From contig NZ_LXYO01000012.1 in the NCBI RefSeq assembly GCF_001650915.1, positions 186,001 to 250,000 of the forward strand: a stretch of DNA of 64,000 nt. The letters are read 5' to 3'. Below, in pieces: positions 54,930-64,000 of the stretch. This stretch comes from Marinobacter sp. EhC06. Lineage in GTDB: Bacteria > Pseudomonadota > Gammaproteobacteria > Pseudomonadales > Oleiphilaceae. The notes under the pieces are model-generated. The model had not been told where the DNA came from and searched no databases. It saw nothing but the letters and a program-made list of their open reading frames with translations. The translations under genes were made by a program, and so were the position numbers. Every line of letters begins with the position of its first letter. Within the stretch, counting starts at the first letter, position 1.

Positions 54930-56121
54930 GGCGGCAGGTTCAGCATCACAGTACGACGTAATCATTCTCGGCGCCGGCGCTGCGGGTCTGATGTGTGCAG
55001 CAACCGCCGGCTATCGCGGCCGAAGGGTGCTGGTGCTGGACCACGCCAACAAGCCCGGCAAGAAAATCCTCATGTCCGGCGGCGGCCGCTGCAACTTCAC
55101 CAACCTGAACAGCACGCCCGCCAACTTCCTGTCGGACAACCCGCACTACTGCATTTCTGCGCTCAAGCGTTATACCCCCCAGGATTTTCTGGAACTGGTA
55201 GACCGCCACGGCATTGAGCATGAGGAAAAAGCCCCTGGCCAGTTGTTCTGCAAGGACAGCGCCAAGGATATCCTCAACATGCTGCTGACCGAATGCGAGT
55301 GGGCAGGGGCGGAAGTGAGAATGAAAACAGCGGTCGACCGCATTACCGAAACCGACTCGGGCTACCGCCTGCGCGTTGGCTCCGGCGATCTCACCTGTGA
55401 ATCCCTGGTGATCGCCACCGGTGGCCTGTCGATTCCCACCATGGGCGCCACCGCGTTTGGTTACCGGGTAGCCGAGCAGTTCGGGCTGGACATACTTCCC
55501 ACGCGAGCAGGCCTGGTGCCCTTTACCCTGCAGCCGGAATTGAAAGAACAGCTCGCGCCTTTGTCCGGTGTCAGTTGTCCCGTTGACGTGCAGTGCCATG
55601 ACCAGCACTTCCGGGAACCGATGCTGGTCACCCATCGCGGGCTGAGTGGCCCGGCGATGCTCCAGATTTCCAGTTTCTGGGAGCCGGGCGACAGCCTGGC
55701 CATCAATCTGCTGCCGGCCTGCCGCATCAAGGATGACCTGCTGAACCTCCGGAAAACCCGTCCGCAATCGACCATTGCACACTACCTGACCCAGCACCTG
55801 CCGAAACGGTTTGCCCAGGCCTTCAACGAACTGCAGGGCTGGACCGGTCCTTTGCAGGGCTACAAGAACAGCGATATCGAGCAGGTTGCCGATGTTCTGG
55901 GCCAATGGTCGATCAAGCCGGCGGGAACCGAGGGCTACCGCACGGCAGAGGTTACCCTGGGGGGTGTGGATACGCGCCAGCTCTCCTCCAAGACCATGGC
56001 GGTGCTGGAGAAGCCAAACCTGTATTTCATCGGTGAGGTGGTGGATGTGACTGGCCACCTTGGCGGCCATAATTTCCAGTGGGCATGGGCCTCGGGTGTG
56101 GCAGCCGGCAACAGCGCCTGA
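54928..56121 (+). CDS. BaiN/HI0933 family flavoprotein (NAD(P)/FAD oxidoreductase)
   Basis: 397 residues. FAD-binding Rossmann motif is IILGAGAAGLMCAATAGYRG at about residue 11, followed by the family-specific MSGGGRCNFTN. ATGGLSIPTMGATAFGY and the C-terminal EVVDVTGHLGGHNFQWAWAS complete the HI0933 signature. E. coli YhiN is the closest named relative. The reaction is unproven for most members. It follows phzF by 43 bases but its start is enclosed in a hairpin. Confidence 0.93.
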   Translation: MAAGSASQYDVIILGAGAAGLMCAATAGYRGRRVLVLDHANKPGKKILMSGGGRCNFTNLNSTPANFLSDNPHYCISALKRYTPQDFLELVDRHGIEHEEKAPGQLFCKDSAKDILNMLLTECEWAGAEVRMKTAVDRITETDSGYRLRVGSGDLTCESLVIATGGLSIPTMGATAFGYRVAEQFGLDILPTRAGLVPFTLQPELKEQLAPLSGVSCPVDVQCHDQHFREPMLVTHRGLSGPAMLQISSFWEPGDSLAINLLPACRIKDDLLNLRKTRPQSTIAHYLTQHLPKRFAQAFNELQGWTGPLQGYKNSDIEQVADVLGQWSIKPAGTEGYRTAEVTLGGVDTRQLSSKTMAVLEKPNLYFIGEVVDVTGHLGGHNFQWAWASGVAAGNSA

Positions 56122-56125
56122 AACC

Positions 56126-56146
56126 GGCCACCGCGCGGCGGTGGCC
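56126..56146. repeat. Hairpin between convergent flavoprotein and USP genes
   Basis: GGCCACCGC and GCGGTGGCC form a perfect 9-bp stem with a 3-nt loop. There is no T-run. It lies in the 57-base spacer between two convergent genes and may limit read-through. Confidence 0.5.
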
Positions 56147-56178
56147 TATCTGGCCGAAGTGGCCGCCCAGGAAGTAGC

Positions 56179-57030
56179 CTAGCGAAGCACCACCAGGGGC
56201 TTTTTGGCGGTTTTTAGCATCGTGGTGGTTGTACTGCCCACCAGGAACTGACGGATGCGGGAGTGACCGTAGGCGCCCATCACCAGGATGTCGATGTCCT
56301 TCTCTTCCTGATAGGCGTGCAATGCAGGCTCCACATCGCCGGCCCGAATGGCCAGAGTGATCTCGGATTCCAGCCCCGCCAGCATTTTCTCGGCTTTCCG
56401 GAGCTGCTCCCAGCGATCGTTGGTATCCGGCCCAACCATCACCAGATGCAGTGGCATGCCTTTCAGGACCGGGCTGCCAGCCAGCAATTCCACGCCCTTG
56501 AACGCCGTGGCGCTGCCATCAAAGGCCAGCATGGCGCTGCGGGGCTGGGTGTACTCGTCCGGCACCAGGAGAATCGGGCGATGCATGCTTCGAATTACTG
56601 TCTCCAGCTGGCTGCCAATGTGGGTGTCGCGCTCGGAGCTACTCTCGCCGTGCAGACCCATGACCAGCAGGCGGGTCTGGTTTTCGAGGGCCAGCAGGGA
56701 CTCGGTCAGGTCACCGTGGCGCTGACGCTGCACCACGTCTGTGATACCGGCCTCGCTGACCCGCTTTTGGGCTTCATCCAGCATGTGGTGGCCGTGTTCA
56801 AGGGCCAGCTTGGCACGTTTGCGGTCCAGCTCTGCCAGATCTTCGAGCAGCTGCTCACGACTGCCCAGGCCGATGCTTCCGGCCAGATCCGGCTCTGCCG
56901 GATAACGTTCCTCGTCCAGCACGTGCAGCAGCATCATGGGTGTTTCCATGTGCTTGCTGGCCCAGGCAGCATAATCGCAAACGGCCGGCGCCGCCTGGGA
57001 GCCATCAATACAGGCAACTACTCGTAACAT
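56179..57030 (-). CDS. Universal stress protein, tandem UspA domains
   Basis: 283 residues from the ATG at 57030 (GAGG upstream); the longer frame to 57105 adds a polar Asn-rich tail and nearly meets the SulP gene. Two UspA domains are present (about 1-150 and 155-283). The second carries the ATP-binding-type motif MGAYGHSRIRQFLVGSTTTT. It follows the SulP gene, an arrangement seen often in marine gammaproteobacteria. Confidence 0.88.
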   Translation of the reverse strand: MLRVVACIDGSQAAPAVCDYAAWASKHMETPMMLLHVLDEERYPAEPDLAGSIGLGSREQLLEDLAELDRKRAKLALEHGHHMLDEAQKRVSEAGITDVVQRQRHGDLTESLLALENQTRLLVMGLHGESSSERDTHIGSQLETVIRSMHRPILLVPDEYTQPRSAMLAFDGSATAFKGVELLAGSPVLKGMPLHLVMVGPDTNDRWEQLRKAEKMLAGLESEITLAIRAGDVEPALHAYQEEKDIDILVMGAYGHSRIRQFLVGSTTTTMLKTAKKPLVVLR

Positions 57031-57106
57031 CTCAACCTCGCCTTCATGATCCTTGTGATTGTTATTCTGACTGCGATCGCTGTTGGATTCCCTGGTCTGC
57101 GTCATG

Positions 57107-58594
57107 TCAGTGCCCCATCAGCTGGTCAACGGCGTCCGGCTTGTCGTGTACGCCAAAGCGGTCAACAATCGTGGCACTGGCTTCATTCAGCCCGATAACC
57201 TCAACTTCCGAGCCTTCCCGGCGGAACTTGATCACCGCCTTGTCCAGGGCACCCACTGCGGTGATATCCCAGAAATGCGCGCGACTCAGGTCGATCACCA
57301 CATTATCGACTGCTTCCTTGAAATCAAAGGATTCCATGAATTTTTCCGAGGAGCTGAAGAACACCTGGCCCACAACCCGGTATGTGCGGGTATCGGTGGT
57401 TTCATCCAGCTCGGAGGTCACCAGCATGTAGTGGCCCACTTTGTTGGCAAAGAACAAAGCCGCCAGCAGAACGCCGGCCAGTACGCCAAAGGCAAGGTTA
57501 TGGGTGGCAACCACCACAATAACGGTTACCAACATAACGATGTTTGTGGAAAGAGGATGTTCGCGCAGATTGCGAATGGAATCCCAGGAGAACGTACCAA
57601 TCGACACCATGATCATGACTGCAACCAGGGCCGCCATGGGTATCTGGACCAGCACACTGTCCAACAGCAGCACCATGATCAGCAGGAAGACACCGGCTGT
57701 TAGCGTGGATAGCCGGGTCCGGCCGCCGGACTTCACGTTGATAATTGACTGACCGATCATGGCACAACCGGCCATCCCGCCGATCAGGCCGGAGCCGATG
57801 TTGGCAATGCCCTGGCCTTTGCACTCACGGTTGCGATCACTGGTAGTGTCCGTCAGGTCGTCCACGATGGTCGCCGTCATCATGGACTCCAGCAGCCCCA
57901 CAATGGCCAGCGGAATCGAGTACGGCAGGATGATCATCAAGGTTTCCAGGTTAAGAGGCACGTCCGGCCACAGGAATACAGGCAGCGTATCCGGCAGATC
58001 GCCCATATCGCCAACCGTGCGGATATCCATTCCGGTAACTACGGCAACTACCGTAAGAACGACGATGCACACCAGGGGCGACGGTAAAACTTTGCCAACA
58101 ACGGGCAGCAAGGGAAACAGGTAGATGATACCCAGACCCGCGGCAGTCATCGCATAAACATGCCAGGTCACATTGGTCAGTTCGGGCAATTGGGCCATGA
58201 AGATGAGGATGGCGAGAGCGTTTACAAAACCGGTCACCACCGAGCGTGACACAAAGCGCATCAGACTGCCGAGCTTGAGATAGCCAGCAATCAGTTGCAG
58301 CACACCGGTAAGCAGGGTCGCCGCCAGCAGATACTGCAGGCCATGCTCTTTAACAAGGGTTACCATCAGTACCGCCATGGCCGCGGTCGCGGCGGAAATC
58401 ATCCCGGGACGGCCGCCCACAAAAGCGATAATCACTGCAATACAGAAAGAGGCGTAAAGACCCACTTTGGGATCGACACCGGCAATGATCGAGAAGGCAA
58501 TGGCCTCCGGGATCAGTGCCAGCGCCACGACGATACCGGCGAGCAAGTCGCCACGAATGTTCGAAAGCCAGTTGGCTTTTAGGGAATTCACCAT
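57107..58594 (-). CDS. SulP family anion transporter with STAS domain
   Basis: 495 residues from the ATG at 58594. About 12-14 helices in the UraA/SLC26 fold, starting [20 protein letters not shown], which is the SulP signature. A C-terminal STAS domain (about 400-490, [20 protein letters not shown]) is present. Family members carry sulfate, bicarbonate or C4-dicarboxylates. The short STAS with HFWDIT occurs in a bicarbonate/unknown branch. A following USP gene suggests stress-linked regulation. Confidence 0.92.
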   Translation of the reverse strand: MVNSLKANWLSNIRGDLLAGIVVALALIPEAIAFSIIAGVDPKVGLYASFCIAVIIAFVGGRPGMISAATAAMAVLMVTLVKEHGLQYLLAATLLTGVLQLIAGYLKLGSLMRFVSRSVVTGFVNALAILIFMAQLPELTNVTWHVYAMTAAGLGIIYLFPLLPVVGKVLPSPLVCIVVLTVVAVVTGMDIRTVGDMGDLPDTLPVFLWPDVPLNLETLMIILPYSIPLAIVGLLESMMTATIVDDLTDTTSDRNRECKGQGIANIGSGLIGGMAGCAMIGQSIINVKSGGRTRLSTLTAGVFLLIMVLLLDSVLVQIPMAALVAVMIMVSIGTFSWDSIRNLREHPLSTNIVMLVTVIVVVATHNLAFGVLAGVLLAALFFANKVGHYMLVTSELDETTDTRTYRVVGQVFFSSSEKFMESFDFKEAVDNVVIDLSRAHFWDITAVGALDKAVIKFRREGSEVEVIGLNEASATIVDRFGVHDKPDAVDQLMGH

Positions 58595-58654
58595 AATGTC
58601 GGGTTTCCGGATTGCTGTGCAAATAAAAAACTGAGATAAAACCGTCGATTGCAC

Positions 58655-58927
58655 CCAACATGACAGGCGTTGGCTACAGGCATATTTCTCAGGGGATTAA
58701 CCAGAGGAAGAGGAAACTGAGCGCTAGGGCGGAAGGATCGTCACGGTTTTGGTTTGCTGCACGGTTGATGAAAATCAGGTAACTGCGAATTTCAGGGTCG
58801 CGAAGCTTACCAGACCACTTGCAGGAAAGTAAGGTCGTTAGGGGAATCTTCTTAGAGGTGTAACGACCGGTTGCACCTGCTGCTATCATCAGCATATTCA
58901 ATTATTAACAGGAGCCTACGCCCTGCC
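58655..58927. other. Intergenic region without an assigned gene
   Basis: 273 bases (about 330 between the two starts) separate the SulP and MgtC-like genes. A minus frame from a TTG near 58901 to 58689 encodes 70 residues ending in a hydrophobic stretch, but it has no ribosome site and no likeness I can see. The region may hold divergent promoters and a 5' leader. I see no riboswitch fold I can name. Confidence 0.5.
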
Positions 58928-60208
58928 ATGGATGATGTTGCTTCCCAGTTTCTGGCTGGAAACCAGACCACCCTGAATCTCGCAGTTGCGCTTCTACTTG
59001 GCGCCATCATAGGGCTGGAAAGGGGATGGGACGCCCGGGAACAGAAATCCGGTGAACGCATTGCCGGCATACGCACTTTTGCCCTGGTAGGTCTGCTTGG
59101 CGGTATCTCGGCAGTATTGGCGCAGGAGATCACCGAATGGGCATTTCCCGTAATGTTGGTCAGCGTGGTGGCCATGGCGATCGTGGCCTACAGCGAGCGG
59201 CTTGAGCACATCCGCAATTTCAGCATCACGGGCATAGTCGGCATGGTGCTGACCTTCTGCTTCGGCGCTGTGGCGGTGGCAGTGGATCCGGTCATCGCAA
59301 CAGCAGCCGCTGTTGTGACCGCAATCATCCTGGACAACAAGGAGGAGATCCACGGCTGGGTCAACAAGCTGAAGGAACATGAACTGGATGCGGCACTCAA
59401 GCTGCTGCTGATTTCCGTGGTCATGCTGCCGTTGCTGCCAAATGAAAAGATGGGCCCTGGTGGCGTTCTGAACCCCCGGGAAATCTGGTGGATGGTGGTG
59501 ATGATCGCCTCCATTTCCTTTGTCGGCTATTTCGCCATACGCGTCGCCGGAACTCGCAAGGGAATCTTGTTTACCAGCCTGTTCGCGGGGCTGAGTTCCT
59601 CCACCGCCCTCACCCTGCACTTCGCCCGTCAGGCCTCGAAAAATCCGCAGCTTAACGCCCAGTTCGCCACCGGCATTCTGATTGCCTGCGGTACCATGTT
59701 TCCCCGCATTCTGGTGTACTGCCTTGTGATCAACCCTGATCTGCTACCAAGCCTTGTCTGGCCGGTGGTGGTCATGACTGTTTTGCTCTACGGCCCTGCG
59801 CTTTTTATCTGGCGGAAAAACGACCGGGAACTCCATGTCAGTCAGCCAACACTTAACCAGAACCCGCTTGATCTGACCTCGGCCCTGGTTTTTGGCGCGC
59901 TACTGACGGGCATCCTCCTGCTGGGCGAGTTTCTGGGCAACTGGCTGGGTGATGCCGGTATCTATTTTCTGGCGGCCACCTCCGGTATCGCCGACGTGGA
60001 CGCCATCACCCTCTCCCTGACCCGCATGTCCAATAACAGTCTGGCAATGAGCACGGCCGTGATCGGTATCGTTATCGCTGCCGCCACCAACAATCTGGTG
60101 AAGTCGGCTCTGGCGGGGTTTGTCGGCAATCGCCAGACCGGGCTCCTGGTCGGCATCCCCATGGTGCTCTCTCTGGCGGCCGGGCTGTTGGTCGCCGGGC
60201 TGCAATAA
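58928..60208 (+). CDS. MgtC/SapB-DUF4010 membrane protein
   Basis: 426 residues from the ATG at 58928 with about ten helices. The N-terminal MgtC/SapB domain has LLLGAIIGLERGWDAREQKS and GIRTFALVGLLGGISAVL. The C-terminal half is DUF4010 (FAGLSSSTALTLHFARQASK, SGIADVDAITLSLTRM). The function is unknown beyond distant links to Mg stress in MgtC. AGGAG lies 13 bases before the start, rather far. Confidence 0.9.
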   Translation: MDDVASQFLAGNQTTLNLAVALLLGAIIGLERGWDAREQKSGERIAGIRTFALVGLLGGISAVLAQEITEWAFPVMLVSVVAMAIVAYSERLEHIRNFSITGIVGMVLTFCFGAVAVAVDPVIATAAAVVTAIILDNKEEIHGWVNKLKEHELDAALKLLLISVVMLPLLPNEKMGPGGVLNPREIWWMVVMIASISFVGYFAIRVAGTRKGILFTSLFAGLSSSTALTLHFARQASKNPQLNAQFATGILIACGTMFPRILVYCLVINPDLLPSLVWPVVVMTVLLYGPALFIWRKNDRELHVSQPTLNQNPLDLTSALVFGALLTGILLLGEFLGNWLGDAGIYFLAATSGIADVDAITLSLTRMSNNSLAMSTAVIGIVIAAATNNLVKSALAGFVGNRQTGLLVGIPMVLSLAAGLLVAGLQ

Positions 60209-60212
60209 ACCC

Positions 60213-60863
60213 TTACCTGGCCCGCCGGAATGTCAGATTGTAACGGTACCCGCCCGTCAGTGGGTGCTCTCCGGCCTTCAGGGTCAACACACCGTGATAA
60301 CGCATCCGGGCAGGACCTCCCCAGACCACGACATCACCATGGCCGAGTGGCACCCGGACGGGGCGTTCGCTGCGTTTGAGGCCACCGAACTGAAAGACAA
60401 TGGGCAAGCCCAGAGAAACCGACACTATGGGCTGGCTGAAATCTTCCTCATCCTTATCCTGATGCAGCCCCATTTTCGCCCCGGGCTGATAGCGGTTGAT
60501 CAGGCAGGCATCCGGGTCGAATCCATCAAAACCCGCGGTTTCGGCGGCGCTTCTGGCAAGCTCACGGAAAACTTCAGGCATGAAAGGCCAGGCCCGTCCG
60601 GATTCCGGGTCTTCTTCCTGATACCGGTAACCCCGGCTGTCGGTGACCCAGCCCAGCTTCCCGCAACAGCTCATGGCGGCAGACATGGCATGACCGCCAG
60701 GGGTCCTCATATGCCTGAAAGGCGCTTCTGATGTGACCGTGCCAATGGCCTCCAGTAGCGGTTCGGCTTCGGCGAGCGCAAACTGACGCAGCACTACAGC
60801 GCCATCCATCAGATGCTCAACGGTCTGCTCTGGTGGCTGCTCGCCAAACAGGTCCTGAGTCAT
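60213..60863 (-). CDS. alkB: AlkB-type 2-oxoglutarate/Fe(II) DNA repair dioxygenase
   Basis: 216 residues. The iron triad is H134 and D136 (HQDKDEEDF) with H190 (MRYHGVL). R208 and R214 lie in YRYNLTFRRA for 2-oxoglutarate binding. It removes alkyl groups from 1-methyladenine and 3-methylcytosine. The gene stands alone, not beside ada, and is convergent with the MgtC-like gene. AGGAGG lies upstream of the start. Confidence 0.94.
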   Translation of the reverse strand: MTQDLFGEQPPEQTVEHLMDGAVVLRQFALAEAEPLLEAIGTVTSEAPFRHMRTPGGHAMSAAMSCCGKLGWVTDSRGYRYQEEDPESGRAWPFMPEVFRELARSAAETAGFDGFDPDACLINRYQPGAKMGLHQDKDEEDFSQPIVSVSLGLPIVFQFGGLKRSERPVRVPLGHGDVVVWGGPARMRYHGVLTLKAGEHPLTGGYRYNLTFRRAR

Positions 60864-60977
60864 AACTACCGATTCCTCCTGAAAAAACGGAAAAAATGCC
60901 GGGCAGCGTCTAGTCTTTCACTAGGCAGGGCCATCACCCTGCTGTCTTACGCCAAACTACACCGGTAAGGATCATCC

Positions 60978-63803
60978 ATGCATGGAAAACGCCAGTCTGC
61001 CCAGATTTCGCTGGCCCTCCTGATTGCATCGGCCATAACACTCGGCATGCTGGTTCTGACCATTGTGTTGATCGGCCAGAGTTTCCGGGGCATGGAGACA
61101 GCGAAGGTATCGGCGGCAGGTAGCACCGCCCGCCAACTGGCGATCAGTGTTGACGACCGGATACAGGCCATCACGGCGCCACCGTCCACCGCCCTTGCAG
61201 TGCTCAGCCACGACAGCGTCGCAGGTGCACAGACGCTGGCGCAACGTCTTGACCGGCTTCCGGTGCTGGCCGACATACTGAACAGCAGTGACATTGTCAG
61301 CGCCGTCTATGCCGGTTACCAGAACGGAGACTTTATTCTCCTGCGCAAGGTTCGCAGTTCCGGAACCCTCCAGTTTCCGGATGCCCCGGATGAAACCCGG
61401 TTTCTGCTCCAGACGATCACCCACGGAGGTGATGAAACACCGGGCCAATGGCGTTTCTTCAATGCCGACATGCAACTGATTGAACAAAGGCCGGTACCTG
61501 AATACAACTACGATCCGCGTACCCGACCCTGGTTCAATGCCGCCAAGACGTCAGATTCAACAGAGCTTTCCGCTCCCTACGCGTTCTTCACCACCCAGGA
61601 AACCGGGATCACGCTTTCCCGTCGCGCTTCGGAAGAGACCGGCGGGCCGGGAACGATTTTCGGTATTGACGTGACCGTGACCGACCTGAGCATCCAGCTG
61701 GCAGAGCTTCGCCAGACACCGAACACCCGGATTGCCATTGTGAACCAGGATCGGGAAGTTCTCGCGGATTCGGGGAACGCCAAAGAGCCCGGGCCTGCGA
61801 TTTCCGGGGCCCTGGACCGGTTGGGCGACCACATGGAGGGCAGCTCTGTCACCCGATTCAGTGCCGACGGCAAAGACTGGTATGGAATGACCGAGCCCCT
61901 CGGCGCCCTGCAACAGGAAGGGCTCAGCATTGCCGTTGCGATTCCGTCGGACGAACTGCTGGCTGACGTCTGGGCGGCCCTTGCCAGGCAAACAGTGATC
62001 GCGGGACTCATTGCCCTGCTGCTTCTGGTGATCGGCTGGTTCCTGGGCCGTCGGGTGGGCCGTCCACTGGAGCACCTGACCGATCAGGTCAGCCGGCTGT
62101 CCCGTTTCCGATTTGATACACCGGTCAGATCCAACTCCAACATCCGTGAAGCGCGCCAACTCAGTGTGGCACTGGACGACATGGCGAAAACCATACGCAG
62201 CTTCCAGAGCATCGCCACAGTACTGAACCGGGGTCAGGACCTGAATCATCTGCTCCGGGACATTCTTGAGCAGATTATCCACATTGTTGGTCAGGAGCGT
62301 GGCGGCATCTACCTGTTCACGCGCCAGAAGAACCAACTCTCATTGGCCGTTAAGCAGAATCTTCAACTGCCAGACACCATCTCGAATGTGCAAGCGGAGT
62401 CCGACGATAACGACATCATTCGTTTGCTGCGACAGCATATCTCGGGGCACCCGGTATTTGCCGTTCTGCGCAACCGACGCAAACAGCTGATCGGCGTCCT
62501 GGCGATCGAGATGGAGGTGGGCGACCACACCCAGTTGAGTGACGACCTGATCGTCTTCGTGGACGAAATTGCCGGCTCTGCCGCCGTTGCCATCGAAACC
62601 CGGGAGCTCATCGAAAGCCAGCAGGCACTGCTCGAGGGCATCATCCGGCTGGTGGCCAATGCCATTGATGCCAAATCACCATATACCGGCGGCCACTGCG
62701 AGCGGGTGCCAAAGCTCGCCCAGATGCTGGTTGATGAAGCCATTGCCAGCAATGACCGGGCCTTTGACTCGTTCACCATGACCGAAGAACAGCTCCAGGA
62801 ATTCCATCTGGCGGCCTGGCTCCACGACTGCGGCAAGATCACCAGCCCGGAGTACGTAGTGGACAAGGCGGTCAAGCTGGAAACCATCCACAACCGCATC
62901 CACGAGATCCGCACCCGGTTCGAGGTACTGCACCGGGATGCCGACATCCGGTACCTGAACCGCGTTCTGTCAGGCGAAGAGGAGGCACCCGCCGACCTGG
63001 AACGCCAGGCTACCCGGGCCCGCCTGCAGGAGGAATTCCGTTTGATTGCGACGGCCAACCAGGGCGGTGAGTTCATGGCGGAAGAAAGTATCGAGAAGAT
63101 CCGCAGCATCGGCCAGCAAACCTGGTTACGACATTTCAGTGACCGTCTCGGCCTGTCGCCGGACGAGAAAAATGCCCTGCAGGATAGACCGGAGCCGCCA
63201 CTACCGGTTACAGAACAGCTGCTTGCCGACAAACCGGAACATCTGAGGCCCTGGGGCGACCACATTCCCCCGGTCCGAAAAGACGACCCCCGGAATCGCT
63301 GGGGCTTCGATATGGAGCTCCCGAAGTACGCCTACAACCGGGGCGAACTCCACAACCTCACGGTGGCCAAAGGTACGCTGACGGATGAGGAGCGCTTCAA
63401 GATCAACGAACACATAGTGCAGACAATCTGTATGCTGGACGCCCTGCCCTTGCCCGACCGGCTGGCCAATGTCCCGAAACTGGCGGGCACCCATCACGAG
63501 CGCATGGACGGCCACGGCTATCCCTGTGGCCTGACGGCAGCGGAAATGGGCATACCCGAACGCATCATGGCGGTTGCTGATGTGTTCGAGGCACTGACCG
63601 CCGTAGACCGCCCTTATAAAGAGGGCAAAACCCTCACCGAATCCCTCACCATCATGGCCCGCATGGTTGAAGACGGGCACATCGACCGGGCAGTATTCGA
63701 ACTGTTCATTCGCTCAGGCACCTACAAGCGGTATGCCAACCAGCACCTGCAGCCCGGTCAGATTGACGAGGTCGATGAAAGCCTGTTCATGAAGCCGGAC
63801 TGA
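60978..63803 (+). CDS. Cache-HAMP-GAF-HD-GYP phosphodiesterase
   Basis: 941 residues. A helix (about 10-32) and a double-Cache periplasmic domain (35-325) end in a second helix (about 330-350). HAMP (350-405) and GAF (420-560) follow. The HD-GYP domain has HDCGK near 616 and HHERMDGHGYP near 839, with ADVFEALTAVDRPYKEGKTL after it. About 220 residues separate HD and HHE, where typical proteins have about 60. The inserted segment (about 630-790) is charged and helical. The protein would sense a periplasmic ligand and degrade cyclic-di-GMP, if the insertion leaves the site intact. Confidence 0.9.
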   Translation: MHGKRQSAQISLALLIASAITLGMLVLTIVLIGQSFRGMETAKVSAAGSTARQLAISVDDRIQAITAPPSTALAVLSHDSVAGAQTLAQRLDRLPVLADILNSSDIVSAVYAGYQNGDFILLRKVRSSGTLQFPDAPDETRFLLQTITHGGDETPGQWRFFNADMQLIEQRPVPEYNYDPRTRPWFNAAKTSDSTELSAPYAFFTTQETGITLSRRASEETGGPGTIFGIDVTVTDLSIQLAELRQTPNTRIAIVNQDREVLADSGNAKEPGPAISGALDRLGDHMEGSSVTRFSADGKDWYGMTEPLGALQQEGLSIAVAIPSDELLADVWAALARQTVIAGLIALLLLVIGWFLGRRVGRPLEHLTDQVSRLSRFRFDTPVRSNSNIREARQLSVALDDMAKTIRSFQSIATVLNRGQDLNHLLRDILEQIIHIVGQERGGIYLFTRQKNQLSLAVKQNLQLPDTISNVQAESDDNDIIRLLRQHISGHPVFAVLRNRRKQLIGVLAIEMEVGDHTQLSDDLIVFVDEIAGSAAVAIETRELIESQQALLEGIIRLVANAIDAKSPYTGGHCERVPKLAQMLVDEAIASNDRAFDSFTMTEEQLQEFHLAAWLHDCGKITSPEYVVDKAVKLETIHNRIHEIRTRFEVLHRDADIRYLNRVLSGEEEAPADLERQATRARLQEEFRLIATANQGGEFMAEESIEKIRSIGQQTWLRHFSDRLGLSPDEKNALQDRPEPPLPVTEQLLADKPEHLRPWGDHIPPVRKDDPRNRWGFDMELPKYAYNRGELHNLTVAKGTLTDEERFKINEHIVQTICMLDALPLPDRLANVPKLAGTHHERMDGHGYPCGLTAAEMGIPERIMAVADVFEALTAVDRPYKEGKTLTESLTIMARMVEDGHIDRAVFELFIRSGTYKRYANQHLQPGQIDEVDESLFMKPD

Positions 63804-63852
63804 AAAACACGTATATTCTATGGGCTGATTCATTCCTGTTAAGGACTCATTA

Positions 63853-64000
63853 ATGCTGTTTGCAATCATAATTGGCGGCCTGATTGGCTACGCCTTTGGC
63901 AAATTCCCGGGCTTTCTGATAGGTGCGGCTATTGGCGCCTTTTTGTTGAACCTTCTCAAGCGCCGCCTGATTGGCAAGCTCCAGAGCATCCAGTCCGGCT
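63853..64000 (+). CDS. DjlA/TerB-like membrane co-chaperone, N-terminal part (runs off right edge)
   Basis: An ATG at 63853 with AAGGA 8 bases upstream opens a frame to the window end. The first 49 residues include a Gly-rich membrane helix (MLFAIIIGGLIGYAFGKFPG) and a basic flank (LLKRRLIGKLQSIQSG). This resembles the membrane anchor of DjlA/TerB-family proteins, which should be followed by TerB and J domains outside the window. Identification rests on the anchor only. Confidence 0.55.
   Translation, partial: MLFAIIIGGLIGYAFGKFPGFLIGAAIGAFLLNLLKRRLIGKLQSIQSG

Noticed and set aside
58689-58901. 70-codon minus frame in the SulP-MgtC spacer as a gene
   Set aside because: TTG or ATG start without a ribosome site, no recognisable domain, and ordinary composition. 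Kept only as an open question in the region note.

Overview
The window reads as an ordinary chromosomal segment of a moderately GC-rich gammaproteobacterium of the Marinobacter/Pseudomonas-like marine type. Four things point there: the order thrS-infC-rpmI-rplT-pheS-pheT-ihfA-merR, a TAXI-type TRAP transporter, an abundance of FixL/FixJ-like two-component pairs and AraC regulators, and protein sequences closest to what I know of Marinobacter. The genus is inference; no 16S rRNA gene is present. I see no phage, insertion sequence, CRISPR array or integron.

Layout. 1-570: the start of a Crp/Fnr regulator running off the left edge, divergent from a small DUF2892 membrane protein. 587-7981 (minus): the translation operon from thrS to merR. 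8136-11805 (minus): TAXI binding protein and fused TRAP permease. 11991-17105 (minus): DUF1329 protein, YCF48-type beta-propeller and MMPL/RND exporter, probably one envelope lipid or hydrophobe export system. 17242-25545 (minus): pepN, DUF2797, YeaC, rhomboid, phosphatase, NAD kinase and a coiled-coil protein. A Fur-controlled small RNA candidate lies on the plus strand between yeaC and the rhomboid gene. 25631-31538: fadH with a divergent AraC regulator, tRNA-Asp, and a second AraC regulator divergent from a MaoC-type hydratase. 31535-36238 (minus): Lon-like protease, FixJ-type regulator and REC-PAS histidine kinase. 36456-42697: PilZ, flavodoxin-like protein, recA with a LexA box, pncC, mutS and fdxA. 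42769-46500 (minus): LysE exporter, unknown helical protein, DegV, diiron-type hydrolase. 46757-52161: an acyl-CoA ligase plus a UraA-fold transporter, divergent from a soluble PAS kinase/FixJ regulator pair. 52168-56121: MocR regulator divergent from a small unknown protein, PhzF and a BaiN/HI0933 flavoprotein. 56179-64000: USP and SulP, MgtC/DUF4010, AlkB, a Cache-HAMP-GAF-HD-GYP protein, and the start of a DjlA/TerB-like protein.

The most interesting item is at 21136-21260. A near-consensus sigma-70 promoter has a Fur box over its -10 element, and about 85 nt downstream sits a perfect intrinsic terminator, with a strong 5' hairpin between them. No protein gene explains it. It has the architecture of a RyhB/PrrF-type iron-responsive small RNA. 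Other leads are operator-like repeats in four divergent promoters, a terminator before pheS that lacks a Phe-rich leader, an AUU start for infC overlapping the thrS stop, a long insertion in an HD-GYP domain, and two very small unlisted ORFs.
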